Shown piece after piece: positions 43,536-54,906 of a stretch of DNA of 64,000 nucleotides. The position numbers and the translations under genes are program-made. A model generated the notes under the pieces. It searched no databases and was not told the DNA's origin. It saw only the letters and a program-made list of their open reading frames with translations. This DNA is from Burkholderia stabilis. GTDB taxonomy: Bacteria; Pseudomonadota; Gammaproteobacteria; Burkholderiales; Burkholderiaceae. The stretch is from positions 2,480,001-2,544,000 of the forward strand of contig NZ_CP016443.1 of the NCBI RefSeq assembly GCF_001742165.1, read 5' to 3'. Numbering within the stretch: the first letter of the stretch is position 1; each line of letters starts with the position of its first letter.

Positions 43536-44363
43536 ATGAAGACCATCCTTTCCCATCGTCTCACCCAAGGTGCGCTGGTCGCAGCGCTTTGCGCCTCCGT
43601 GGCGGGCTGCGGCGGCGTGGTGACGCCCGGCGGCCAGAACGCCGGTGTGACCGGCGCGGCTGCGGGCGGCGCGAGCGCCGGCGCCGATTCGGGGCTGCAG
43701 CGCTGCGCGTCGCCGCTCGGCACGATCGCCGTCGACGACGGCCGTAACGCCGACTGGTGGGGCCCGTTCGGCAGCGCGACCAAGATGACGACCATCGACC
43801 CGCTGCTGCGCCTGGCCGTCCAGCAGTCGAACTGCTTCGTGATCACGTCGATCGGCAACCAGAAGAGCGACGCGCGCCTGTCGCGCATCACGCAGTTGCA
43901 GCGCAACTCCGGCGAATACCGTGCGGGCTCGAAGCAGCAGAAGGGCCAACGTGTCGCGGCCGACTACTACATGGAACCGCAGATCGTCATCAACGATTCG
44001 CCGATCGGCGGCATCGGCAGCATGATCGGCGGGCTGATCGGCAACGGCGCGGTGGCGGCGGTGGCCGGCCACCTGCAGACGAAGGCATCGGTCGTCACGC
44101 TGACGCTGTTCGACGTGCGCTCGGCCGTGCAGATCGCGGCGTCGGAAGGCAGCTCGACGGCGACCAACTACGGCGCGGCGCTCGGCGGCTTCGGCGGCGG
44201 CGTGGGCGGCGCGCTGGCCGGCTTCTCGTCGACGCCGGAAGGCAAGGCGACCGTCGTCGCGTTCATCGACGCGTACAACAAGATGGTCGTCGCACTGCGC
44301 AGCTACAAGGCGCAGGACGTCAAGGGCGGCCTCGGCCGCGGTGGCCAGCTCCAGGTCAACTGA
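43536..44363 (+). CDS. CsgG/HfaB-like lipoprotein
   Basis: A 275-residue lipoprotein (lipobox VAGC, cysteine about 25) with a Gly/Ala linker and a CsgG-type domain: ADYYMEPQIVINDSPIGGIG, a glycine-rich transmembrane-type stretch, VVTLTLFDVRSAVQIAASEG and the C-terminal AFIDAYNKMVVALRSYK. CsgG and HfaB form outer-membrane channels or anchors for curli or holdfast export. It lies between two other lipoprotein genes, and no curlin-like subunit (CsgA) is nearby, so the exported or anchored material is unknown. Confidence 0.82.
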   Translation: MKTILSHRLTQGALVAALCASVAGCGGVVTPGGQNAGVTGAAAGGASAGADSGLQRCASPLGTIAVDDGRNADWWGPFGSATKMTTIDPLLRLAVQQSNCFVITSIGNQKSDARLSRITQLQRNSGEYRAGSKQQKGQRVAADYYMEPQIVINDSPIGGIGSMIGGLIGNGAVAAVAGHLQTKASVVTLTLFDVRSAVQIAASEGSSTATNYGAALGGFGGGVGGALAGFSSTPEGKATVVAFIDAYNKMVVALRSYKAQDVKGGLGRGGQLQVN

Positions 44364-44477
44364 CGTTCACGGGCCGGCGGTGCGCCGTCGGCCGATTCCC
44401 GTACCTGACCGTCCGTGCGCGCGGCGCTGCTTGCGCGCGCCGGCTTCGTTCGCCGTTTCCGTTTCGAGGTGATTCCG

Positions 44478-45497
44478 ATGAAAGCCGCTGCATTGATCGC
44501 ATTGACCTGCCTGGCGCTGACTGCTTGCGGCGGCGACGACAATTCGCCTGCATCGTCCGGCGGCGGATCGGGGACGAGCAATAACGGCGGCACCGGCGGA
44601 AGCGGCGGCACGGGCTCCGGCGGGACGGGGAACGGCGGAACCGGTGGCTCGGGCGGCTCGGGCAGCGGCACGCTGACGTGGCGCTACGAGGCGCAGCCCG
44701 TCTCGGCCGACAAGGCGAGCTTCCTGACGCTGGTGAACAGCGAAGGCGCGAAGGGCTACCGCTATCTGGGCGACTACTACTACAGCGCGGGCAACGGCGG
44801 GACGCAATCGATCTTCGTGAACGACGGCACTGCGCAGACCTACACGTACCAGCTGCAGACGGCGCCGGCCGACATGACGTCCTTCGTCAACGCGGCCAAC
44901 GCGCAAGGGGCAAGCGGCTACCGCTACGAAGGACCGCTCACGTACGGCGATCTCTATCGCAAGGATGGTGGCTCGTCGGCTACCTACACGTACACGACGA
45001 CCGGGTTGCCCGCCGACGCGAACGCATTCCTCACACAGGCGAACGGCCAGGGCCAGTCGGGCTACTGGTTCCTCGGCCCGATGGCAGTGGCGTCGGTGCA
45101 GGCGAACGTCTACATGAAGAACAACGCGTCGAACGCGACCTATACGTACGACGCGCTGGCGCCGACGTCGACCGTCAGCGACTTCATCGCGCAGGCCAAC
45201 AGCGAAGGCGCGAAGGGCTATCGCGCGAAGGGGGCGATGGCGTTCGGCATGGCGATTTCGTGGATCTACGTGAAGGACCAGACGCAGTCGCCGACCTTCA
45301 CGTACCAGTCGGCCACGATCCAGTCGACCGGCGCCAGCTTCGTCCAGCAATCGAACTCGTACGGCGCGCAGGGTTCCGCGTACCTGAGCGATATCGCGCT
45401 CGGCGGTTCCTCGCCGGTGATGGCGTCGTACTATTTCAAGCCGACGAACTGCACGGGTTTCCTGTGCACGACGCTGAATCCGCTCACGCAGAACTGA
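44478..45497 (+). CDS. Lipoprotein with five tandem ~50-residue repeats
   Basis: A 339-residue lipoprotein: lipobox LTAC (cysteine 17), a Gly/Ser/Thr/Asn linker rich in GGTGG repeats (about 28-65), and five similar units of about 50 residues. Recurrent pattern: YTYxxxxxxxxxxxFxxxxN followed by xxGAxGYRYxGxxxxG. Examples are KASFLTLVNSEGAKGYRYLG, SDFIAQANSEGAKGYRAKG and NAFLTQANGQGQSGYWFLG. The last unit carries a cysteine pair in NCTGFLCTTL. No family recognised. Start 44478 is the first ATG with a lipoprotein signal (63 bases after an in-frame GTG). It is 114 bases downstream of the CsgG-like gene and probably in the same operon. Confidence 0.8.
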   Translation: MKAAALIALTCLALTACGGDDNSPASSGGGSGTSNNGGTGGSGGTGSGGTGNGGTGGSGGSGSGTLTWRYEAQPVSADKASFLTLVNSEGAKGYRYLGDYYYSAGNGGTQSIFVNDGTAQTYTYQLQTAPADMTSFVNAANAQGASGYRYEGPLTYGDLYRKDGGSSATYTYTTTGLPADANAFLTQANGQGQSGYWFLGPMAVASVQANVYMKNNASNATYTYDALAPTSTVSDFIAQANSEGAKGYRAKGAMAFGMAISWIYVKDQTQSPTFTYQSATIQSTGASFVQQSNSYGAQGSAYLSDIALGGSSPVMASYYFKPTNCTGFLCTTLNPLTQN

Positions 45498-45887
45498 GCG
45501 GCCTTTCGCGGTACGGCACACGCCGCGTTCACGCGTCGGGCAGGTTCGACGTCTCGAGTGCCTCGGTACGCATGGTGGTATCGTGCGTGCCTTTTGCCGC
45601 CGGCTCGCCGGCGGCGTTTCATTGGCGCATCGGCCCGTCACGGGCCGATCGCGCATCCGCTTCGTCGATTTGACGCAGCCGGCCAACGATTTCGGACCGA
45701 AAGATAGGTCAAGTTCAAAACCAATATCAAAAATAATAAGACGTGTACTAAAAGGTTCATACTCGGCTGATTTTCACGGTGTCGTTTGGCATGATCGGGA
45801 TCCTTTCATCCCGTCTATCTCCGTCTTGACGCCCATCCTGGCCGGGCATGTTCATCGCCCGTGCCTGATGCGTCGTCGCGCCAGGCC
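45498..45887. other. Intergenic region before hybrid kinase 2
   Basis: No gene is seen in these 390 bases apart from the tandem hairpins at 45596-45649. The following AT-richer segment (about 45,700-45,780) should contain the kinase promoter. Confidence 0.5.
45596..45649 (+). terminator. Two tandem hairpins after the lipoprotein operon
   Basis: Perfect 9-base stem GCCGCCGGC (45596-45604)/GCCGGCGGC (45607-45615), then GTTTCATT, followed by a second perfect stem ATCGGCCCG (45629-45637)/CGGGCCGAT (45641-45649). Probably terminates the three-lipoprotein transcript before the kinase gene, although T tracts are weak. Confidence 0.5.
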
Positions 45888-48992
<3,105 letters not shown>

Positions 48993-49055
48993 GAAGGCAG
49001 GCGCGTCGCATCGCTCCGATGGGCGCGGTATCGAATGAATAACAAAGGGGAAGCC

Positions 49056-49253
49056 GTGCGCTACATGAAGAAGGTGTTCGGGCTACTGCTTGGATTCGCG
49101 ACGCTGCCGGAGAAATCCAGACGGGACTTTCTCACGAGGTTGAACGAATTCATGATAATGTCGCCGCCGCAGAAGCGGCGGGCCATCGCCGAATGGCAGC
49201 AGGCGACGGACGACTGCATCGGCGATCCGGAAGAGCCGGCAGGCAAGCATTAG
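49056..49253 (+). CDS. Small conserved protein, companion of RcsB-like phosphorelay (second copy)
   Basis: A 65-residue protein. The GTG start at 49056 is chosen because AAGGGGAAG lies just upstream and because it aligns exactly with the GTG start of its paralogue at 34500 (VRYMKK against VRDKKK); an ATG at 49035 and another at 49065 are also in frame. Core KKVFGLLLGFATLPEKSRRD continues FLTRLNEFMIMSPPQKRRAI. It is 63 bases after the hybrid kinase stop and probably co-transcribed with it, and it precedes the RcsB-like regulator. Not recognised as any known family. Confidence 0.82.
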   Translation: MRYMKKVFGLLLGFATLPEKSRRDFLTRLNEFMIMSPPQKRRAIAEWQQATDDCIGDPEEPAGKH

Positions 49254-49622
49254 CCGCTGCTTCGGTTGGCCGAGCCGCTTGTAATGAATGGGGCGCATCG
49301 GGCCGCGTTGTTCGCGGCGGCCCGGATAGCGGGTCGACCGGAGATTCCGCAGCGCGTGGCTGCGTCTCGGGGCTGGCAATGCAAAAAAGGGGTTCCGCAC
49401 GTTGCCGGTAAGTGGACGGAGTCGACATTCGGCGCGAACCAGCGCGGGTGCCGTGATGTTCGTGTGAGCCGGTGCCGCGCCTGAGCCGCCACTTATCTTA
49501 AAATTGCGTAACGCACGCCGCAATTCGCGGATCGCGGTGGCGCGTTCCTGTCACCGGACGATTCGAATGCCGGCGCTTAGAGATATGACACGTTGGCCGC
49601 GTGTATCGGGGAGAACAGAACG
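49254..49622. other. Intergenic region before the second RcsB-like regulator
   Basis: No gene is seen in these 369 bases. TTATCTTAAAATTGCG (about 49,493) is AT-rich and may be part of the regulator's promoter. GGGGAGAAC (from 49609) is its ribosome site. Confidence 0.5.
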
Positions 49623-50282
49623 ATGAGTGAATTTTTCGTGAGGGTGATGGTGGCGGACGATCATCCTTCGTCCGCGCTCGGCATGTCGCAGGCGCTCGGG
49701 GGAAGCAGCACGATCAAGCTGCTGGGTACCGTGTCGAATTCGACGGATCTCGTTGCGATGCTCGACGAGCATCCGAGCGACGTGCTGGTCGTCGATTACG
49801 TGATGCCGGGCGGCAAGTACGGCGACGGCCTGACGCTGCTGTCGTTTCTCCAGCGCCGCTATCCGGCGCTGCACCTCGTGACGATCACGATGATCGACAA
49901 CCCGAGCGTGTTGCGGGCGATCCAGAAGCAGGGCGTCGGCTGCATTCTCAGCAAGTCGGATGCCATTTCGCATCTGGTCGGCGCCGTTCATGCGGCTTAT
50001 GTCGGCGCGAGCTATCTGTCGCCGTTCGTCAAGCAACTCCTGGAAAGCAGCGAACCGTCGCCGCGCACGAATACGCTGACGGCCCGCGAGATCGAAGTCG
50101 TGCGGCTCTACGGAACGGGATTTACCGTCGGCGAGATCGCCACGCAATTGCACCGCAGCAAGCAGACCATCAGTTCGCAGAAATCGAGCGCGATGAAGAA
50201 ACTGGGTATCGTCCGCGACGCGGATCTGATCCGCTATGCGAGCGAGAACAAGCTACCCGATGGGTCCGAGTCGGACGTATAA
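49623..50282 (+). CDS. RcsB-like LuxR-family response regulator (second copy)
   Basis: A 219-residue paralogue of the regulator at 29473: VADDH acidic pair (12-13), Asp58 in VLVVDYVMPGGKYGDG, and an identical-style LuxR HTH (LTAREIEVVRLYGTGFTVGE, then QLHRSKQTISSQKSSAMKKL). Start 49623 (MSEFFVRVMVADD) is preferred to an upstream in-frame start 10 codons earlier because it aligns with the paralogue and has GGGGAG upstream. It sits between the hybrid kinase/small protein pair and the exopolysaccharide operon, so, like RcsB, it may control capsule or exopolysaccharide synthesis; that is inferred from position and family. Confidence 0.94.
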   Translation: MSEFFVRVMVADDHPSSALGMSQALGGSSTIKLLGTVSNSTDLVAMLDEHPSDVLVVDYVMPGGKYGDGLTLLSFLQRRYPALHLVTITMIDNPSVLRAIQKQGVGCILSKSDAISHLVGAVHAAYVGASYLSPFVKQLLESSEPSPRTNTLTAREIEVVRLYGTGFTVGEIATQLHRSKQTISSQKSSAMKKLGIVRDADLIRYASENKLPDGSESDV

Positions 50283-51736
50283 CGATCGCGCATGTGCTGG
50301 TTCGGTGCGGCCCGAGCGGTGCCAGCGAGCCCCGGTTTGCGAAACTGAAAGCGCATGCTCACGCGACGGGGCGCGAGCCGACACCGGGTTGGCTCAGGCG
50401 TGGTGACCGAGACGATCGCTCATGTTCGAATGAGTGACTCCCGCGCGCATTACCGCCAGCCGACGAACACCGGATACGACGGTTGGAAGTCGCGTTGACG
50501 CGCGTTGCTGGCCGGGCCGCGTGGTGTTCCGGTTGCCCACATGCCGTGGCCTGCTGCAGTTTGCTGACGGTGAACCTGCAGTCAACACGAACGGCGAGTG
50601 CCAGCTTCAGTTGAGCGACCGTGACGCGCGTGCCGCCTTCGATGCAAAGAACCTGGACGATGGCGAGAGCCGGTGGCGTCGGTGGCCAGGCTGGCTGTTT
50701 CTGACGCAGGCCGGTCGATTTCACAGGGTCGATTCAGGGCGAGCGGGTCAGGCGGTTTCGATGTCACGTATCGCCTGCCAGGCGTTGGGATTCTGCGTGC
50801 ATGCAAGGCTTCAGGAGCGCGACCGGGTATCCGATCGAGCCACGATGTGAAGCGCATTGAGAAGAAGCGCATGCCTGTCGCCGGAAACCGTACGTGGCGG
50901 TGACGACGATGCGTTCGTTCCAGGCATAGGAGTCCAGCCACCCGACATGACCGCCGACATACGGATGAGCGTAGCTGCCTGAGTGCGACTGCTCATATGA
51001 ATACCCCATCCCGAATCGAATAATGTGAACCGGTCTCGAGGGTCCGTACTCGTCCGTTGCGGCTCACCGAATATTTCGAGAAGACCATCCGCACGAAAAT
51101 CGAATAAATACTGACGTGTGCGGAGTCAATGCGCCTTGCATGATGTTCGCTGGCGGACGAGGGATTCTCGTGCCATCTCTGCCGACGACTGAAAACTTCG
51201 ATCGTCATGAGCCGGTCTTTCCGGCGCGCAACACCGATACCGATCGTGCGTCTTGATCGCATGATGGCGGTTGCTTCGACGCTGGCTGGCGTGGCGCGCG
51301 ATACGTATCGCGCAATGTGCTGTTGATCCGCGTAATCTTGACCGCCACCAATCCGTCGTGTAAGCAAAGGCCTATTCTCAATCAATAGGACGAGAATCGG
51401 CTCTATATCAATTTGTTTAGGACTTGACCGATTTAAAACGTAGGGTCGTGGTGGCAGTATTCACACTTGCGTTGCCTCTCTCAACGATTGATTCACGATA
51501 AACCGAGTGCGACGGAAACCATCCATAGTTTTTTCGTCTGTCTTCAGGATTCTTAATTTAATGGTTTGTGAAGGTTTTTTCGGATTGATGGCAATTCGTT
51601 GAGATTAGGCTTACTAAACATAAGGAAGAATTGCTCGTCGATCGGGGAATCGGTCGGCGCCGGTGTGATGTGTGCGATTTGAATACGCACCGCTGCTCCG
51701 TCGTCGTTCGATCGAGGCGGGCGATCGATCAGGGTT
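50283..51736. other. 1.45-kb region without an intact gene, upstream of the exopolysaccharide operon
   Basis: No frame on either strand looks like a complete gene. Two minus-strand frames, 51009-50764 (containing YVGGHVGWLDSYAWNERIVV) and 50724-50359 (containing GGTRVTVAQLKLALAV), have plausible protein composition and may be remnants of decayed genes, but no family was recognised and they lack starts with ribosome sites. The part from about 51,380 to 51,600 is AT-rich and probably contains the operon promoter. Confidence 0.5.
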
Positions 51737-53143
51737 ATGTCTTCGTTAAACCACGTCAGATACGCCTCCGTCTCTCGCAGGACAGCTTTCCGGTTCAGGC
51801 TGCTGGACGCCGGGCTGCTTGTCGCCACCGCATGGGTAGCGAGAAGCTGGCTGGGTGATTCGTCATATTCCCGGTCCGATTCCGTGCTGGTCGCGATCTC
51901 GATTGCGTGTGCGCTCGTCCTGTTTCCGTTGCTGGGTCTGTACGGCGATCCGGTGCGCCGTGCCCCGTGGCGTCACGTGTGGCTGGCGCCGGCCGGCGTG
52001 GCCGTCGCGTTGTGCGTCGGCGCGATTTCGGTCGTATCGCTGGACTGGAAATCCGAAGTCGCGCTCGGCTGGGTGATCGGCTGGTTCGCGTTGTCGGTGG
52101 TCGCACTGGTCGCATCGCAAGCATTGCGGCGATGGCTTGGCGTTCGTGCGGCGGCACGTCGCGCTCGCCGCAAGCCGATCGCGCTTGCCGGGCATCGCGA
52201 CCGGTGCCATGCGATCGCTCGCTGCGGCGCGCTCGATACGGCGTCGCCGTTTCAGGTGGCCGCGATCCTCGACATGTCCGCGTCGTCGTCGATCGATCCG
52301 GATACACCCACGGTGCATCGCGATCTGGCGGCATTCGTCGAGAACGTGCGCCGCGCCCACGCGGGGGAAATCTGGATCGTGCTGCCGCTGGCGGAGGCCG
52401 ATCGCGTCGACGAGATCGTCCGCGCGTTCGCGAAGGATCTGGTCGACATTCGCTTCATGCCGGACCTGACAGGCATGACGCCGGTTCATCCGCACGGAGC
52501 CATTCGCAGTCACGCGCTCGACCTCGTCGCGTCGCCGCTGTCCGCGCGGGCGCTGGCGGGCAAGGCGATTTTCGATCGTGCGTTCGCGGGCCTGGCGTTG
52601 GTCGGCATCGCGCCGTTGATGGCCGCCGTCGCGCTCGCGGTGAAGCTTTCGTCGCCGGGGCCGGTGCTGTTCCGGCAGCAACGCAGGGGCGCTTACGGGC
52701 GCATCTTCACGATCTACAAGTTCCGGACGATGCACGTGCACGACACGGGCGCGCAGGGTGAAGTCCGGCAGGCGACGCAAGGCGATCCGCGCGTGACGCG
52801 CATCGGTGCGCTGCTGCGGCGCACGAGCCTCGACGAGCTGCCGCAGTTCTTCAATGTGCTCAAGGGTGACATGTCGGTGGTCGGGCCGCGCCCGCATGCG
52901 GTGGAGCACGACCGCTTCTACCAGCACCTCGTCGACGGCTACATCCAGCGTTACCGGATCAAGCCGGGCATCACGGGCTGGGCCCAGGTCAATGGACATC
53001 GCGGCGAGACGGATCGCGTCGAGAAGATGCAGAAGCGGGTCGAACACGATCTCTACTACCTGAACAACTGGTCGTTTTCGATGGACATGCGGATCGTGGC
53101 GGCGACCGTTCTGCATGGCTTCACGCATCGCAACGCCTATTGA
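51737..53143 (+). CDS. Undecaprenyl-phosphate sugar-1-phosphate transferase (WcaJ/WbaP type)
   Basis: A 468-residue polyprenyl-phosphate hexose-1-phosphate transferase that starts repeat-unit synthesis on the inner membrane. It has an N-terminal set of about four transmembrane segments, a nucleotide-binding-like middle (about 130-250), a membrane re-entrant helix ([20 protein letters not shown]) and the catalytic C-terminus with [54 protein letters not shown] and [12 protein letters not shown]. The sugar is probably glucose or galactose. Begins the exopolysaccharide operon; its stop is 35 bases before the Wza start. Confidence 0.92.
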   Translation: MSSLNHVRYASVSRRTAFRFRLLDAGLLVATAWVARSWLGDSSYSRSDSVLVAISIACALVLFPLLGLYGDPVRRAPWRHVWLAPAGVAVALCVGAISVVSLDWKSEVALGWVIGWFALSVVALVASQALRRWLGVRAAARRARRKPIALAGHRDRCHAIARCGALDTASPFQVAAILDMSASSSIDPDTPTVHRDLAAFVENVRRAHAGEIWIVLPLAEADRVDEIVRAFAKDLVDIRFMPDLTGMTPVHPHGAIRSHALDLVASPLSARALAGKAIFDRAFAGLALVGIAPLMAAVALAVKLSSPGPVLFRQQRRGAYGRIFTIYKFRTMHVHDTGAQGEVRQATQGDPRVTRIGALLRRTSLDELPQFFNVLKGDMSVVGPRPHAVEHDRFYQHLVDGYIQRYRIKPGITGWAQVNGHRGETDRVEKMQKRVEHDLYYLNNWSFSMDMRIVAATVLHGFTHRNAY

Positions 53144-53178
53144 ATGACGCGTCTGCGCACGCGGTCTGGATAACGGAA

Positions 53179-54411
53179 ATGGAAACTGAAAAATGGTCCT
53201 GCTCACGGGCGCAACGCCTGCGAGCGGTGATGGCGATTTTGCCCATGATGCTGCTGTCCGCTTGTGCGGTCGAGCCGGGCATGCATATGAGTCTTGCGAA
53301 CGATGCATCGCAGGACGGCGGCGTGACGGCGCAGGCAGTGGAAAGCGGCTTGAAGGTGTCGATGCATCGCATCGATGCGGCATCGCTCGGTCAACCGCAA
53401 CAAGGGGCCGCTTCACATGACGCGGCGTCGGTACCGATCGGTCCGATCGACGGTGCACTGATCGAAACCCAGCGGCGCGATGCGCGTGCCGAGGGCGAGC
53501 GCATCCGCGCGGCGCTCCTTGCCACGCCGGCGCCTTATACGGTCGACGCGGGCGATGTGCTGCAGATCACCGTGTGGGATCACCCCGAGCTGGCTGCCGC
53601 ACAGGGCAACCCGGGCACCCAGCAGGTACGTGCCGCCGATCCGCCGGCCGGTTTCGTCGTCGATCAGGCCGGCAATCTGGCGTTTCCGTACGCAGGCGAA
53701 TTGCATGTCGCCGGCATGAGCACGAGCGAGATTCAGGCCGCGCTTCGCACGCGGTTGTCGAAGTGGTTCGTCGCGCCGCAGATGACGGTGCGCGTCGCGT
53801 CGTACCGCGCGAGTCGTGTCTACGTCGACGGCGAAGTCAGGACCCCGGGCGCGCAAGCGCTCAACGACACGCCAATGACGCTGCTCGAAGCTGTCACGCG
53901 CGCGGGCGGTTTCACGGCCGATGCCGATCAGAGCCGCATGACGCTCGTGCGTGACGGCAACGCCTATCCGGTGGATCTGCCGGGATTGATTCGCGAGCGT
54001 CTCGATCCTTCGCGCATCGTGCTGCGCAGCGGCGATCTGTTGCAGGTCGGCGCGCGCGATCAATTCGGCGTGTATGTGATGGGCGAAGTCAACAAGCCGA
54101 CGACGGCGCTGCCGCTGCGCAACGGCCGGCTCACGCTCGCCGATGCACTGTCGCAGGCCGGCAGCGTGAACCAGAGTACGGCCGATCCGAAGCAAACCTA
54201 CGTGATTCGCGCAGGCGCAGACCGGCAGGCACAGGTGTTTCACCTGGATGGTCGTTCGCCGGTGTCGATGGTGCTCGCCAACGAATTCGAGTTGCAGCCG
54301 CGCGACGTCGTGTACGTCGACAGCACGAAGCTCGCGCGCTTCGGCCGCGTGCTCGCGCAACTGCTGCCGGCCATCAATGCGGGCCTGACTGCCGCAATCG
54401 TCACGAAATGA
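53179..54411 (+). CDS. Wza-type outer membrane polysaccharide export lipoprotein
   Basis: A 410-residue lipoprotein: signal ending MLLSAC, a long linker, then the polysaccharide export domain (YTVDAGDVLQITVWDHPELA; QAGNLAFPYAGELHVAGMST) and two SLBB domains (RVYVDGEVRTPGAQALND; GVYVMGEVNKPTTALPL), with a C-terminal segment RVLAQLLPAINAGLTAAIV suited to form the octameric helical barrel across the outer membrane. Start at 53179 gives a proper signal peptide; an in-frame TTG at 53140 overlapping the previous stop is less likely. The last four bases overlap the Wzb start (ATGA). Confidence 0.93.
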   Translation: METEKWSCSRAQRLRAVMAILPMMLLSACAVEPGMHMSLANDASQDGGVTAQAVESGLKVSMHRIDAASLGQPQQGAASHDAASVPIGPIDGALIETQRRDARAEGERIRAALLATPAPYTVDAGDVLQITVWDHPELAAAQGNPGTQQVRAADPPAGFVVDQAGNLAFPYAGELHVAGMSTSEIQAALRTRLSKWFVAPQMTVRVASYRASRVYVDGEVRTPGAQALNDTPMTLLEAVTRAGGFTADADQSRMTLVRDGNAYPVDLPGLIRERLDPSRIVLRSGDLLQVGARDQFGVYVMGEVNKPTTALPLRNGRLTLADALSQAGSVNQSTADPKQTYVIRAGADRQAQVFHLDGRSPVSMVLANEFELQPRDVVYVDSTKLARFGRVLAQLLPAINAGLTAAIVTK

Positions 54412-54899
54412 TGAAACGAATCCTGGTGGTGTGTACCGGCAACGTCTGCCGCAGTCCGGCCGCGCAAGCACTGCTTGCGCGCGCGCTGCCCGGCTGCACG
54501 GTCGAGTCGGCGGGCATCGCCGCGATCGGCGGGATGGCGATCGACCCGGTGATGAACGACCTGCTGACCGCGCGCGGCTTCGACTGGGCCGCGCATCGGG
54601 CCCGGCGTACCGACGACGGGATATGCCGGTGGGCTGACCTGATTTTCGTCATGGAGACGATGCATCGCCACGTGATCGAGCGGACCCACCCGACCGCGCG
54701 CGGCCGCGTGTATCGCTTGGCCGAGCGCTATCAGACCGACGTTCCGGATCCGTATCGCCGAAGTCGCCACGTCTACGAGTACGCGATGCGGCTGATCGAG
54801 CACGGCGTCGCCGACTGGAGCGCGCGGATCGCCACCTTCGAACAAAACCGGCCGCGACGTCCGGGCGCCGGCGCGGATATGCCGGACCACTTGCAGTGA
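54408..54899 (+). CDS. wzb: Low-molecular-weight protein tyrosine phosphatase (Wzb)
   Basis: A 163-residue phosphatase with the active-site loop CTGNVCRS (Cys9 to Arg15) and the general-acid DPY in DVPDPYRRS. It dephosphorylates the Wzc tyrosine kinase to allow polymer assembly and export. Overlaps wza by 4 bases and is followed by wzc after 7 bases, the standard wza-wzb-wzc order. Confidence 0.95.
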   Translation: MMKRILVVCTGNVCRSPAAQALLARALPGCTVESAGIAAIGGMAIDPVMNDLLTARGFDWAAHRARRTDDGICRWADLIFVMETMHRHVIERTHPTARGRVYRLAERYQTDVPDPYRRSRHVYEYAMRLIEHGVADWSARIATFEQNRPRRPGAGADMPDHLQ

Positions 54900-54906
54900 G
54901 CTTCAC

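Noticed and set aside
50764..51009. Minus-strand frame with YVGGHVGWLDSYAWNERIVV
   Set aside because: Protein-like in its first half only, with no supported start and no recognised family; described as possible remnant and not as a gene.
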